Shown: piece after piece, positions 1-7,098 of the stretch | Layout of the letters: each line of letters begins with the position of its first letter | Numbering within the stretch: the first letter of the stretch is position 1 | Source of the DNA: Actinomycetota bacterium | GTDB taxonomy: Bacteria > Actinomycetota > Acidimicrobiia > Acidimicrobiales > Ilumatobacteraceae | Direction: 5' to 3' | Assembly (NCBI GenBank): GCA_009705435.1 | Contig: WLTJ01000059.1 | Span: 1 to 8,241 of the forward strand | Length of the DNA stretch: 8,241 nucleotides | Notes under the pieces: generated by a model | What the model was told of the DNA's origin: nothing | What the model saw: the letters and a program-made list of their open reading frames with translations, nothing else | The model's database searches: none | Made by a program: the position numbers and the translations under genes

Positions 1-2
1 GA

Positions 3-17
3 CTCGAACCATTCGAG
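3..17. repeat. Short perfect inverted repeat at the window edge
   Basis: CTCGAA (3-8) and TTCGAG (12-17) are exact reverse complements around the three bases CCA. It lies downstream of the minus-strand gene at 87-1385 and has no T-run on either side, so it is not a convincing terminator. The remaining bases from 18 to about 60 hold no gene that I can see. It may simply be chance. Confidence 0.3.
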
Positions 18-61
18 CTCTCAATGAGTTGACATTCCAAGTAGCGAGACGCACAGAATAA

Positions 62-96
62 CCGTAGGCGATAGGTGACCCTCAGGTCACTTACGG
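62..96 (-). terminator. Possible hairpin at the 3' end of the NYN-S1 gene
   Basis: GTGACC (75-80) and GGTCAC (85-90) form a perfect 6-bp stem with a CTCA loop. An outer 5-bp pairing, CCGTA (62-66) with TACGG (92-96), flanks it with an asymmetric internal loop. The inner hairpin overlaps the stop codon at 87-89 of the minus-strand gene. No U-run follows on the minus strand, so this is at best a weak or factor-assisted terminator, or a 3'-end stabilising structure. Confidence 0.3.
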
Positions 97-1385
97 CGCT
101 GAGCCTTCTTCACAGGCGCAGCCTTCTTCGCAGCAACTTTCTTGGCAGGCGCAACCTTCTTCACAGCAACTTTCTTGACAGGCGCAGCCTTCTTGACAGG
201 TGCAGCCTTCTTCACAGCAACTTTCTTGGCAGGCGCAACCTTCTTCACAGCAACTTTCTTGACAGGTGCAGCCTTCTTGACAGATACGACCTTCGCAGTG
301 GCCTTCTTCGCAGGCGCGAGCTTTTTGGCAGGTGCAGCCTTCCTCACCTTTTGTGAAGAAACTGGCTTTGTCGTTGGGATGAGATCAATACTTCGTCGCC
401 CAGCAATGATCTCAACAACTTCTAAAGTCACTTCAGACCCAAGTTGCATGACCTCACGCGCTGAGCGTGGAGGAGGATTTCCAAGAAGTCGCAGTGGGAC
501 ATAACCACGCACATCGCCGATCGTGATGTAAGCACCATGCGATGAATAACTCTCTACAACACCAACGACGACCGAGCCGACAGCGTTCTTCTCAACAAAC
601 TGTAGAAATGGCAACACGTCATTGACGGTTTTGCCGGTTTCAATTTTCTTTGGTGCCATCCTCGCCCCAGGTGGTAAAGATTGAGGCACTGGCATTGGCT
701 TCATCGCCTCGGGGCTGACTTTGACCCTCGGAGTTGTCGAACCTGTTCTACCATCACGGGATTTTGAATCTTGGGGCTGGGCTTCACGAATCGCCCGTCG
801 ACTCTTCTCACCGCGCACGGGGGTGCGATTGACGAAAACCCATCCGACATTGGGAACTGGCTTACCGCCGATCAGACGACCTTCATCGAACAGCCAGTCG
901 TACTGTCCGTGAAATTCTTGATAGCTATCGTTTGAGAGGATTGAGGCACCAACTTTTTTGGCGATACTCAATACAAATCCATCGCCGCGCCCAACAGTGC
1001 CGGCTGGTGGGGTAACTAATTCATTGTGCTCAACAGCCTTGTCAAAGGCAGCGACTTCCTTGGGGTCGATGCGATGGCCGAAAGTTGCATCCACGATGAC
1101 CGTGATGACGGCATCAGGGTTTTCAGCGATGAAGGCCATGACAGCATCATTCAGCTGCCGAAGGCTCGGCTTTGAGCGACCCTCGGTAGCGATATTGGAA
1201 CCGTCAACAATGACATGTTTGCCAGAGGCGGGTTTCGCTACCGGCTTGACGACAACCTTGGGTGCAGGCTTAGGTTCGGACTTAGCCGCAGCCTTCACAG
1301 CAGGTTTGGCGGCCTTTTTCACCGCCACTTTGGCGGCTGGAGCTTTGGCAGCAGCAGATTTTTTGACAGGGGGTTTAACGGACAT
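87..1385 (-). CDS. NYN (Zc3h12a-like) ribonuclease-S1 domain fusion with histone H1-like tails
   Basis: This 432-residue protein is predicted to bind and probably cleave RNA in the cytoplasm. Residues 1-56 are Lys/Ala/Pro-rich and basic. Residues about 57-190 look like an NYN/PIN-like nuclease of the Zc3h12a type: VDGSNIA (D61, N64), VIVDATF (D99), GRGDG (D135) and SNDSYQEF (D153) supply the expected acidic metal-binding set, although the last acidic position is Glu (E157) where animal Zc3h12a has Asp. After a linker, residues about 266-338 form an S1 RNA-binding domain (GSVVVGVVESYSSHGAYI, then GYVPLRLL). Residues 345-432 are a tail of AAPVKK/VAPAKK/VAVKK units. I start at the ATG at 1385 because the upstream in-frame extension has no low-complexity or domain character and would run over the neighbouring HAD gene. 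No clear Shine-Dalgarno precedes it, so leaderless translation is possible. The domain calls are firm; the RNA target and any processing role are unknown. Confidence 0.87.
   Translation of the reverse strand: MSVKPPVKKSAAAKAPAAKVAVKKAAKPAVKAAAKSEPKPAPKVVVKPVAKPASGKHVIVDGSNIATEGRSKPSLRQLNDAVMAFIAENPDAVITVIVDATFGHRIDPKEVAAFDKAVEHNELVTPPAGTVGRGDGFVLSIAKKVGASILSNDSYQEFHGQYDWLFDEGRLIGGKPVPNVGWVFVNRTPVRGEKSRRAIREAQPQDSKSRDGRTGSTTPRVKVSPEAMKPMPVPQSLPPGARMAPKKIETGKTVNDVLPFLQFVEKNAVGSVVVGVVESYSSHGAYITIGDVRGYVPLRLLGNPPPRSAREVMQLGSEVTLEVVEIIAGRRSIDLIPTTKPVSSQKVRKAAPAKKLAPAKKATAKVVSVKKAAPVKKVAVKKVAPAKKVAVKKAAPVKKAAPVKKVAVKKVAPAKKVAAKKAAPVKKAQRRK
121..283. repeat. 84-bp tandem repeat encoding a 28-residue Lys/Ala/Pro unit
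   Basis: Bases 121-204 are repeated at 205-283. Over the 79 aligned bases I count two mismatches (130/214 and 183/267), after which the copies diverge. Each unit encodes 28 residues of the C-terminal tail, itself built from shorter AAPVKK, VAPAKK and VAVKK motifs. The near identity at DNA level, well beyond what the protein motif requires, suggests recent duplication by slippage or unequal crossing-over. Tail length probably differs between strains. Confidence 0.9.
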
Positions 1386-1446
1386 AGTGACATCTAGTGA
1401 ACCACCAATAAGGCCCCACCGTGGGGATAGCCGTACGATCTTTGCT
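1386..1446. promoter_or_regulatory. Divergent promoter spacer with a 13-bp palindrome
   Basis: These 61 bp separate the divergent starts of the NYN-S1 gene and the HAD gene, so both promoters must lie here or just inside the coding regions. CCCCAC (1414-1419) and GTGGGG (1421-1426) form a perfect palindrome around one central C, which could be an operator or a small GC-rich hairpin. TAGTGA occurs twice (1385-1390 and 1395-1400). I cannot pick out convincing -35 and -10 boxes. Confidence 0.4.
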
Positions 1447-2106
1447 GTGACTTCCCCGACCAATATCTCCGCTGTTCTCTGGGACTTCGGAGGGGTGATC
1501 CTGAGTAGCCCATTTGAGGCTTTCAACCGCTTTGAAGGCCAACAGGGGCTCCCCTTGGACACCATCCGTCGGATCAACGCTACGAACCCGGACGACAACG
1601 CTTGGGCCCATTTTGAACGTAGCGATATCTCTGCGAGTCAGTTCGACCAGGCCTTCGCCGATGACGCTGAGGCCTTGGGCTTCCAGATTCGCGGCCAACA
1701 GGTGTTAGCCCTCCTCCAAGGCGAGATTCGCCCCGAGATGGTTCGAGCCCTCGACCTCGTCAAAATGGCGGGCTTCAAGACCGCTTGTCTGACCAACAAC
1801 ATGGTCGGTGGCGATGGGCGCAATGCCCAACCCGAGAACAGCCGTCAAGCCGATATTGAACTGATCCTCAAACGGTTCGATGCCGTGATTGAGAGTTCCA
1901 AGGTCGGCTGCCGCAAACCTGAGCCACGATTCTATGAAATCGCTTGCGAGGTCCTTGATGTCAGCGCCTCGCAATGCGTGTTCCTCGATGATCTCGGCAT
2001 CAATCTCAAACCTGCCGCGGCGATGGGCATGCAGACCATCAAAGTTTTGGGCGCCGACAAGGCAATTGCCGACCTCGAAAAAATCCTCGGCATCAATCTG
2101 AAATAA
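1447..2106 (+). CDS. HAD-superfamily (subfamily IA) phosphatase
   Basis: This is a 219-residue HAD hydrolase, probably a cytosolic phosphatase acting on a small phosphorylated metabolite through an aspartyl-phosphate intermediate. All four HAD motifs are visible: motif I LWDFGGVI with nucleophile D13, motif II CLTNN with T116, motif III VGCRKPEP with K157, and motif IV VFLDDLGIN with D181 and D182. The insert between motifs I and II is a helical cap. The second Asp of the usual DxD motif is Gly (D-F-G-G), as in YihX-like and epoxide-hydrolase-N-terminal-like HAD proteins. I chose the GTG at 1447 because it lies 12 codons before the nucleophile, as is usual. The open frame continues upstream to 958, but that part is antisense to the NYN-S1 gene. 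A GTG at 1387 is a possible alternative start. The substrate cannot be read from sequence. Confidence 0.85.
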   Translation: MTSPTNISAVLWDFGGVILSSPFEAFNRFEGQQGLPLDTIRRINATNPDDNAWAHFERSDISASQFDQAFADDAEALGFQIRGQQVLALLQGEIRPEMVRALDLVKMAGFKTACLTNNMVGGDGRNAQPENSRQADIELILKRFDAVIESSKVGCRKPEPRFYEIACEVLDVSASQCVFLDDLGINLKPAAAMGMQTIKVLGADKAIADLEKILGINLK

Positions 2107-2111
2107 CGGGC

Positions 2112-5100
2112 TTAGAAACCCTCGAAAGTTTCGTCCATCAGGTCGGCGAGTTCTTGATCATGAACAGTCTTTGATCCAGTTGCGGGACTTCCACTTTCAA
2201 CGCGCGCGACACATCGCAGGTCATAGCCCTGTTCCTTCACACGCCAAAAACGATGCTCAACAAAAGTCCATGCGCCCATGTTGACTGGTTCTTCTTGTAG
2301 CCAAACCACTTCGTGCGCATTCGGATAGCGCTGTAGCACTTCCATCATCTGCTCAATAGGGAATGGATACAACTGTTCAACACGCACAACCGCCACTGGT
2401 GCCTGTCGCTTATTGCGTTCGTTGAAGGCGTCCCACACAACCTTGCCCGAGCAGAACACAACACGCTTGACACTTGATGGGTCAATCACGAATGGATCGT
2501 CAAGTACTTCTTGGAAGGATGTGCCCGATTCAAGTTCAGAAATACTGGAGCGCACTTCTTTCATCCGCAAAGGACCCTTTGGTGTAAAAATCACCAGCGG
2601 CTTCCGTATTTCACGAAGCATTTGGCGACGCAAGACATGGAAATACTGAGCGGCCGTTGTGGCATTGACGACTTGAATATTGTCCTCAGCACATGAAGTC
2701 AAGAAGCGTTCGATACGCGCCGAACTGTGCTCTGGGCCTTGACCCTCATAGCCGTGCGGCAACAACATCACGAGAGCATTGTGCTGTCCCCATTTGTCTT
2801 CCGCGGCTACCAAATACTGGTCAATAATAATTTGTGCGCCATTGACGAAGTCGCCGAATTGGGCTTCCCATAACACCAATGCTTCAGGATTGGCATGGGC
2901 GTAGCCATACTCAAAACCAAGGGCTGCGTACTCGCTGAGCAGCGAGTCATAGACCCAGAATTTTTCCGCATTTGGTAATTCCGCCAATGGAATCCAGACT
3001 TTTTCCGTGTTGTTGTCGACCAAAGCAGAATGACGTTGGCTAAATGTTCCGCGACGCGAGTCTTCGCCAGCGAGACGAACGGCCACACCTTCACTCACTA
3101 AAGTTCCGTACGCCAGTAATTCAGCGGTAGCCCATTCGACTTGGCCCTCATCGTTATACAGTTTCGAACGCAACTCGAACTGGCGACCCAACTTCGGATG
3201 CACGGTGAAGTCAGCGGGATAGTTCGTTAATTGTGCGAAGACCGCATCGAGTAATGAACGAGGCGCGCCGGTATTGACATGAGCCAAAACCCCTTCAGGC
3301 TTCGGTGGTTTGGCTACCTTGACGACAACTGGTGCATGCGCACGCGTGTCATCAAGAGCAACCTGCAACTTCAACTGGAAATCCTTGAGTGCTTGTTCGG
3401 CTTCGTCAAGAGACATGTCGCCGCGTCCAACCAACGTCTCCACATACAACTTGCGGACACTACGTTTTTCGGCGATCGCTTTATACATCAATGGTTGCGT
3501 GTAACTAGGGTCATCACCCTCGTTGTGACCGTGGCGTCGGTAGCACACCATGTCGATGATGACATCCTTGTGAAAGCGTTGTCGGTATTCCCATGCCAAA
3601 CGCGCAACTCGTACACATGCCTCTGGGTCATCACCATTCACATGAAAAATTGGTGCCTGCACTGTTTTGGCGACATCGCTGCAATACAGGGACGAACGAG
3701 CGAACTGCGGCGAGGTGGTAAAGCCAATTTGGTTGTTGATAATCAGGTGAATCGTGCCACCAACGCGATAACCATTGATGTCGCTCATGCCGAGACATTC
3801 GGCAACAATTCCTTGTCCAGCAAAAGCAGCGTCACCGTGAATCAAAATTGGCAACGCTGGGAATGAACCAGGCGGATCAATTTGATCTTGGCGCGCACGA
3901 ACCATTCCCAAAACCAATGGATCAACTGTTTCGAGGTGGCTTGGATTAGCCGCCAGTTCGATCTTGATTGAGGCTCCAGTCGGACTGACATGATGACCCG
4001 ACGAACCAAGGTGATATTTCACGTCACCAGAACCTTGTACTGCTTCTGGATCTACGTAACCTTCAAACTCGCCGAAAATACTGTCGAGGCTCTTGCCCAT
4101 GACGTTGGCCAGAATGTTGAGGCGACCACGATGCGCCATCCCGACGACTGCGGAATCCAATCCGGCGTTGGCCGCATGCGACAAAATCTCATCGAGTATT
4201 GGCACCGCACTTTCAGCACCTTCAATGCCAAATCTCTTGGTGCCCACATATTTTGTGGCTAAAAACTTCTCAAATGCTTCCGCTGCGTTGAGTCGTTCAA
4301 GAAGTCTTTGTTTTTCATCCTTGGACAGATCAAACTGCACTCCCTCAAAATGCGATTGCATCCAGCGCTGTTCTTCGGTGTTCTGAATGTGCATATATTC
4401 AACGCCAATGGTGCGGCAATAAGCATCGCGCAAGACATGCAACAACTCACCCAAAGCCATGCGGTGTGTGCCCGCCACGCCACCAGTGAGAAACGCGCGA
4501 TCCAAGTCCCAAATTGTCAATCCGTAAGTCGCTGGATCAAGTTCAACCGGCAGTTTGGGCTCTTTCCAATGCAAAGGATCAATATCTGCGATGAGATGAC
4601 CACGCACACGATGAACACGGATCAAGGTGGCGATCTGCATCTGCTTATCAAGCATTGCCTCTTCACGATCCAATGGGTTGACGTCAGTACGCCATTTCAC
4701 GGCCTCATAAGGAACTGCCATGCTCTTAAACACTGCCTCATAAAAACCGTGCTCACCCAACAACAATTCATGCACCCTCTTCAGGAAGAGTCCACTCTCG
4801 GCGCCCTGAATAATTCTGTGGTCATAGGTGCTGGTGATCGTCACGACCTTAGAGATACCCAAAGTTCCTAACGCTCGTTCGTCGGCTCCCTGAAATTCGG
4901 CAGGATAATCAATTGATCCAACACCAACGATGACGCCTTGACCGGGCATCAAACGCGGCACGCTTTGTACAGTTCCGATTGTGCCAGGGTTAGTCAAACT
5001 AATTGTTGCTCCCTGAAAATCCGCCACAGCCAACTTATTTAGCTTGACCTTGCGAACCATATCTTCGTAAGCGACCACGAAATCGCCAAAAGACATCGCA

Positions 5101-5735
5101 TTAACTTCACGCAACACTGGAACAACCAATGTTCGACTGCCATCGGATTTGGCGACGTCAACGGCTAGACCAAGATTGATGTGCTTGTGACGTAGTACTC
5201 GCGGCTTTCCGTCTAGCCCTTCGACGAATCCACTACTCATCACTGGCACTGCGTCAGCAATGGCACGCACTATGGCAAATGCTATGAGGTGTGTGAAACT
5301 GACTTTGCTTTGACCAGTTCGGTTGCGATAACCGTTGATCACGCTGCGATTGACCTCCAACAATTTGGCAGGAACATTACGAAAACTCGTGGCGGTAGGA
5401 ACGCTCAAACTGCGTTCCATATTGGCGACAATTGCCAAACCTGCACCCCTAATTGGCTCGCTGAGATCTTCCCCGGGAACCACCGCAACACTGGCACCTG
5501 CTGGGGCGGGTGTTGTGACAACCGCTGAGGGCAATGCCGCAACCGCAGCTGAGGCCGCTTGTGGCGATTGCACGACTGAAGCCGTCATTGACTTGTAATC
5601 CGAGAAAAACTCCTGCCATGGTTCGCCGACCGATGCAGGGTCTAAGCAAAACTGCTCAAACATCTCCTCCACAAGCCAAGAGTTGGCACCAAAGTCAGGA
5701 TTTGTATCAGGAAAGGGGGAAAGCGCTTCAGACAT
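2112..5735 (-). CDS. kgd: Multifunctional 2-oxoglutarate dehydrogenase E1/decarboxylase with fused E2 acyltransferase domain
   Basis: This 1207-residue enzyme performs the thiamine-diphosphate-dependent decarboxylation of 2-oxoglutarate in the TCA cycle and feeds the dehydrogenase complex. Residues about 14-48 (NSWLVEEMFEQF...EFFSDY) are the E1 N-terminal segment. An Ala/Pro-rich linker follows, then an E2-type acyltransferase core at about 94-345 with catalytic H306 in TYDHRIIQG. The E1 part begins near 350, with GMAHRGRLN (H535), SHLE (H600), HGDAAFAGQG (D635) and NNQIGFTT forming the cofactor and substrate site, and RRHGHNEGDDP (H735). There is no lipoyl domain, as in mycobacterial Kgd, so lipoyl-E2 and E3 must come from elsewhere in the genome. 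In mycobacteria this enzyme is activated by acetyl-CoA and inhibited by GarA; neither can be judged here. I start at the ATG at 5735 (MSEALSPFPDTN), which fits the family; an ATG at 5747 and a TTG at 5789 are in frame. The length is close to the family norm of about 1200-1250, with no frameshift. Confidence 0.96.
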   Translation of the reverse strand: MSEALSPFPDTNPDFGANSWLVEEMFEQFCLDPASVGEPWQEFFSDYKSMTASVVQSPQAASAAVAALPSAVVTTPAPAGASVAVVPGEDLSEPIRGAGLAIVANMERSLSVPTATSFRNVPAKLLEVNRSVINGYRNRTGQSKVSFTHLIAFAIVRAIADAVPVMSSGFVEGLDGKPRVLRHKHINLGLAVDVAKSDGSRTLVVPVLREVNAMSFGDFVVAYEDMVRKVKLNKLAVADFQGATISLTNPGTIGTVQSVPRLMPGQGVIVGVGSIDYPAEFQGADERALGTLGISKVVTITSTYDHRIIQGAESGLFLKRVHELLLGEHGFYEAVFKSMAVPYEAVKWRTDVNPLDREEAMLDKQMQIATLIRVHRVRGHLIADIDPLHWKEPKLPVELDPATYGLTIWDLDRAFLTGGVAGTHRMALGELLHVLRDAYCRTIGVEYMHIQNTEEQRWMQSHFEGVQFDLSKDEKQRLLERLNAAEAFEKFLATKYVGTKRFGIEGAESAVPILDEILSHAANAGLDSAVVGMAHRGRLNILANVMGKSLDSIFGEFEGYVDPEAVQGSGDVKYHLGSSGHHVSPTGASIKIELAANPSHLETVDPLVLGMVRARQDQIDPPGSFPALPILIHGDAAFAGQGIVAECLGMSDINGYRVGGTIHLIINNQIGFTTSPQFARSSLYCSDVAKTVQAPIFHVNGDDPEACVRVARLAWEYRQRFHKDVIIDMVCYRRHGHNEGDDPSYTQPLMYKAIAEKRSVRKLYVETLVGRGDMSLDEAEQALKDFQLKLQVALDDTRAHAPVVVKVAKPPKPEGVLAHVNTGAPRSLLDAVFAQLTNYPADFTVHPKLGRQFELRSKLYNDEGQVEWATAELLAYGTLVSEGVAVRLAGEDSRRGTFSQRHSALVDNNTEKVWIPLAELPNAEKFWVYDSLLSEYAALGFEYGYAHANPEALVLWEAQFGDFVNGAQIIIDQYLVAAEDKWGQHNALVMLLPHGYEGQGPEHSSARIERFLTSCAEDNIQVVNATTAAQYFHVLRRQMLREIRKPLVIFTPKGPLRMKEVRSSISELESGTSFQEVLDDPFVIDPSSVKRVVFCSGKVVWDAFNERNKRQAPVAVVRVEQLYPFPIEQMMEVLQRYPNAHEVVWLQEEPVNMGAWTFVEHRFWRVKEQGYDLRCVARVESGSPATGSKTVHDQELADLMDETFEGF

Positions 5736-5871
5736 CAGGTACAACATTACCCGTACGAGGTCCGTGACCTGTGTTGCTATTACTTCCAAGGGTGACCGAG
5801 TTGACCACCGTCACCCGATTTAGCCCGACTCTGGTTCGTAAGTGCCCTTAGATAGCCATAACCTGATTTCT
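5736..5871. promoter_or_regulatory. Divergent kgd / cupredoxin control region with inverted repeats
   Basis: This 136-bp spacer separates kgd (leftward) from the cupredoxin gene (rightward). GGGTGAC (5790-5796) and GTCACCC (5810-5816) form a perfect 7-bp inverted repeat with a 13-bp centre, a possible operator. A smaller one, AGGTC (5758-5762) with GACCT (5766-5770), lies between it and kgd. GTGACC or its complement therefore recurs three times. TTGACC at 5801 resembles a -35 box, but I find no well-spaced -10. No strong Shine-Dalgarno precedes either start. Confidence 0.4.
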
Positions 5872-6261
5872 ATGAGCTTTCTTCGCCCCATTGCCACATC
5901 CGTTCTCGCCGCCTCGCTGATCTCGTTGAGCGCGTGCGGTGGTTCATCATCAAGCACTCCTGAGTACACCGTGCCCGCCGATGCAGGTCTCGTCGTCAAG
6001 GCTGTCGCCTCGATTCGCTGGGACGCCACCGAGTACACCGCTACTGCGGGAGATATCAAAGTGTTTTTAGCTAATGACGACAGCGTGAAGCATGTTTTGG
6101 TCATCCGCCAAGGCGACAAAGTTGTCGGCGATCTTGAACTGGCCGTCACCAAAAAAGGCACGGTCGATGAAGGCACCATCAACCTTGAAGCCGGGGCGTA
6201 CAGCGTGTACTGCATCGTGCCCGGCCATGGCGGAATGAACAGTTCGCTGACTGTCTCCTGA
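5872..6261 (+). CDS. Small cupredoxin (type-1 copper) lipoprotein
   Basis: This 129-residue precursor is predicted to be an exported, lipid-anchored copper protein on the outer face of the membrane. Residues 1-21 form a signal peptide with the lipobox LSAC, making C22 the lipidated residue, followed by a Gly/Ser spacer. The rest is a single plastocyanin-like domain. H74 (SVKHVLV) and the C-terminal CIVPGHGGM motif supply C114, H119 and M122, the four ligands of a type-1 blue copper site in the expected C-x4-H-x2-M pattern. Such proteins shuttle electrons between membrane redox partners; the partner here is unknown. The ATG at 5872 is chosen because it places a short basic residue before the hydrophobic stretch; a GTG at 5842 would add ten residues of no signal character. 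It stands alone, divergent from kgd and convergent with the PuuD-like gene. Confidence 0.87.
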   Translation: MSFLRPIATSVLAASLISLSACGGSSSSTPEYTVPADAGLVVKAVASIRWDATEYTATAGDIKVFLANDDSVKHVLVIRQGDKVVGDLELAVTKKGTVDEGTINLEAGAYSVYCIVPGHGGMNSSLTVS

Positions 6262-6279
6262 ACCAGTTTCGAAGAATTG

Positions 6280-6310
6280 AAAAGGGCCGCCCCATCGGGG
6301 CGGCCCTTTT
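6280..6310. terminator. Strong bidirectional rho-independent terminator
   Basis: The arms 6280-6293 (AAAAGGGCCGCCCC) and 6297-6310 (GGGGCGGCCCTTTT) pair perfectly over 14 bp around an ATC loop. The GC-rich core is flanked by an A-run on one side and a T-run on the other, so it can stop transcription in both directions. It sits between the convergent cupredoxin gene (ends 6261) and the PuuD-like gene (ends 6329), exactly where a shared terminator is expected. Confidence 0.95.
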
Positions 6311-6328
6311 CATTTCGGTCTTAGTTAC

Positions 6329-7090
6329 TTATGCCTTAAGTAAAATCTCCGACAAGACATAAAGAATAGCGAACAGAACTCCGCCACTGATCATGGCGTT
6401 CTTGTGGCTCTCATATGGCCACAACAACTTGTTGGTCGCAGCGGTTCCACCCAATTTGCCGAGGCAATTGAGTTCGAGAATTGCAGCTATCACTGCACAA
6501 ATGATCACGAAGGTCCATGCCTTCCCCGAGTCAACTCCATCAAAGACACCGGTATATAGATGAGCCGCGCCGATCATAAACCACAACATCGAGAACGAGA
6601 AGATGAAGTTCTGACGGCTGGCCAGCAAGGCACGGCGACCCGCCGCCGGTGCGCCAGCATCTGCTTCGCCACCAGCCAAAACATTGGCGGCATTGGCGAG
6701 AACAACCTTTTGGTTCTTCCAAATGACCATCCACACATTGGCAGCCATCAAGATGCCGAGAATCATCCCGACAAAGATCACGGCATCGTGCGCCACAGTG
6801 TCCGCTGATGAAGCCGACATGAAGTCCTTCATGTAGTCCTTGGTGGCCCCAACGATCAACAGACCAAGTACGAGGGTCACTACTGAAGCCCAGCGGAACC
6901 ACCACAAGGCGCGACGGGCAAGTTTGTCAATCGAGATGTTGCGAGCTTTGCCCTCATCGCCGTAGGCCGCAAAAGCCGGCACCTGCACGACATTGAAGTA
7001 GTACAACAAACCGATCCAGGTCACACCCGCCAAAACATGCAGGGCGCGAAGTAAAACAGGAAGGCCTGTATCCGGATTGAAAATTTCCAT
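6329..7090 (-). CDS. Urate-oxidase N-terminal (PuuD-like) membrane protein, without cytochrome c domain
   Basis: This is a 253-residue integral membrane protein with about six helices (residues near 11-31, 62-82, 102-124, 162-182, 190-210 and 232-251). The first helix, LHVLAGVTWIGLLYYFN, and AAHLYTG in the fourth match the membrane domain of the Urate_ox_N/PuuD family. H18, H101, H177 and H229 are candidate heme or metal ligands. In proteobacterial PuuD this domain is followed by a cytochrome c and oxidises urate; here the protein ends after helix six, and no purine-degradation gene is nearby, so urate oxidation is only a possibility. The loop at about 140-152 is Ala/Gly-rich. The ATG at 7090 is supported by a GGAGG eight bases upstream; the in-frame ATG at 7105 overlaps that ribosome binding site. 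The family call is fairly firm, the reaction is not. Confidence 0.8.
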   Translation of the reverse strand: MEIFNPDTGLPVLLRALHVLAGVTWIGLLYYFNVVQVPAFAAYGDEGKARNISIDKLARRALWWFRWASVVTLVLGLLIVGATKDYMKDFMSASSADTVAHDAVIFVGMILGILMAANVWMVIWKNQKVVLANAANVLAGGEADAGAPAAGRRALLASRQNFIFSFSMLWFMIGAAHLYTGVFDGVDSGKAWTFVIICAVIAAILELNCLGKLGGTAATNKLLWPYESHKNAMISGGVLFAILYVLSEILLKA

Positions 7091-7098
7091 GTTGATTT

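Noticed and set aside
1..75. The first bases read on the minus strand as GGTTCGAGTC, like a tRNA T-arm.
   Set aside because: No D-arm, anticodon arm or matching acceptor strand follows within 75 bases; the similarity is explained by the small inverted repeat at 3-17.
75..504. Two plus-strand open frames rich in Leu/Arg/Ser or Phe/Thr/Ala repeats.
   Set aside because: They are antisense reflections of the Lys/Ala/Pro repeat tail, and their apparent repeats come from the same 84-bp DNA repeat.
958..1446. Upstream in-frame extension of the HAD open frame, which would give a 382-residue protein.
   Set aside because: The extension is antisense to the well-supported NYN-S1 gene and its Ala/Thr-rich translation has no domain character; HAD homology begins just after the GTG at 1447.
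1386..1598. Upstream extension of the NYN-S1 frame by 71 residues.
   Set aside because: It overlaps the HAD coding region including its motif I, and the basic tail typical of the protein begins at the ATG at 1385.
3279..4871. Long plus-strand open frames (195 and 187 codons) inside kgd.
   Set aside because: They lie fully antisense to the conserved E1 region of kgd, have no recognisable motif or ribosome binding site, and are expected from its codon usage.
6540..6905. A second minus-strand open frame of 121 codons inside the PuuD-like gene.
   Set aside because: It is an out-of-frame shadow; the other frame gives clear transmembrane helices, family motifs and a good ribosome binding site.
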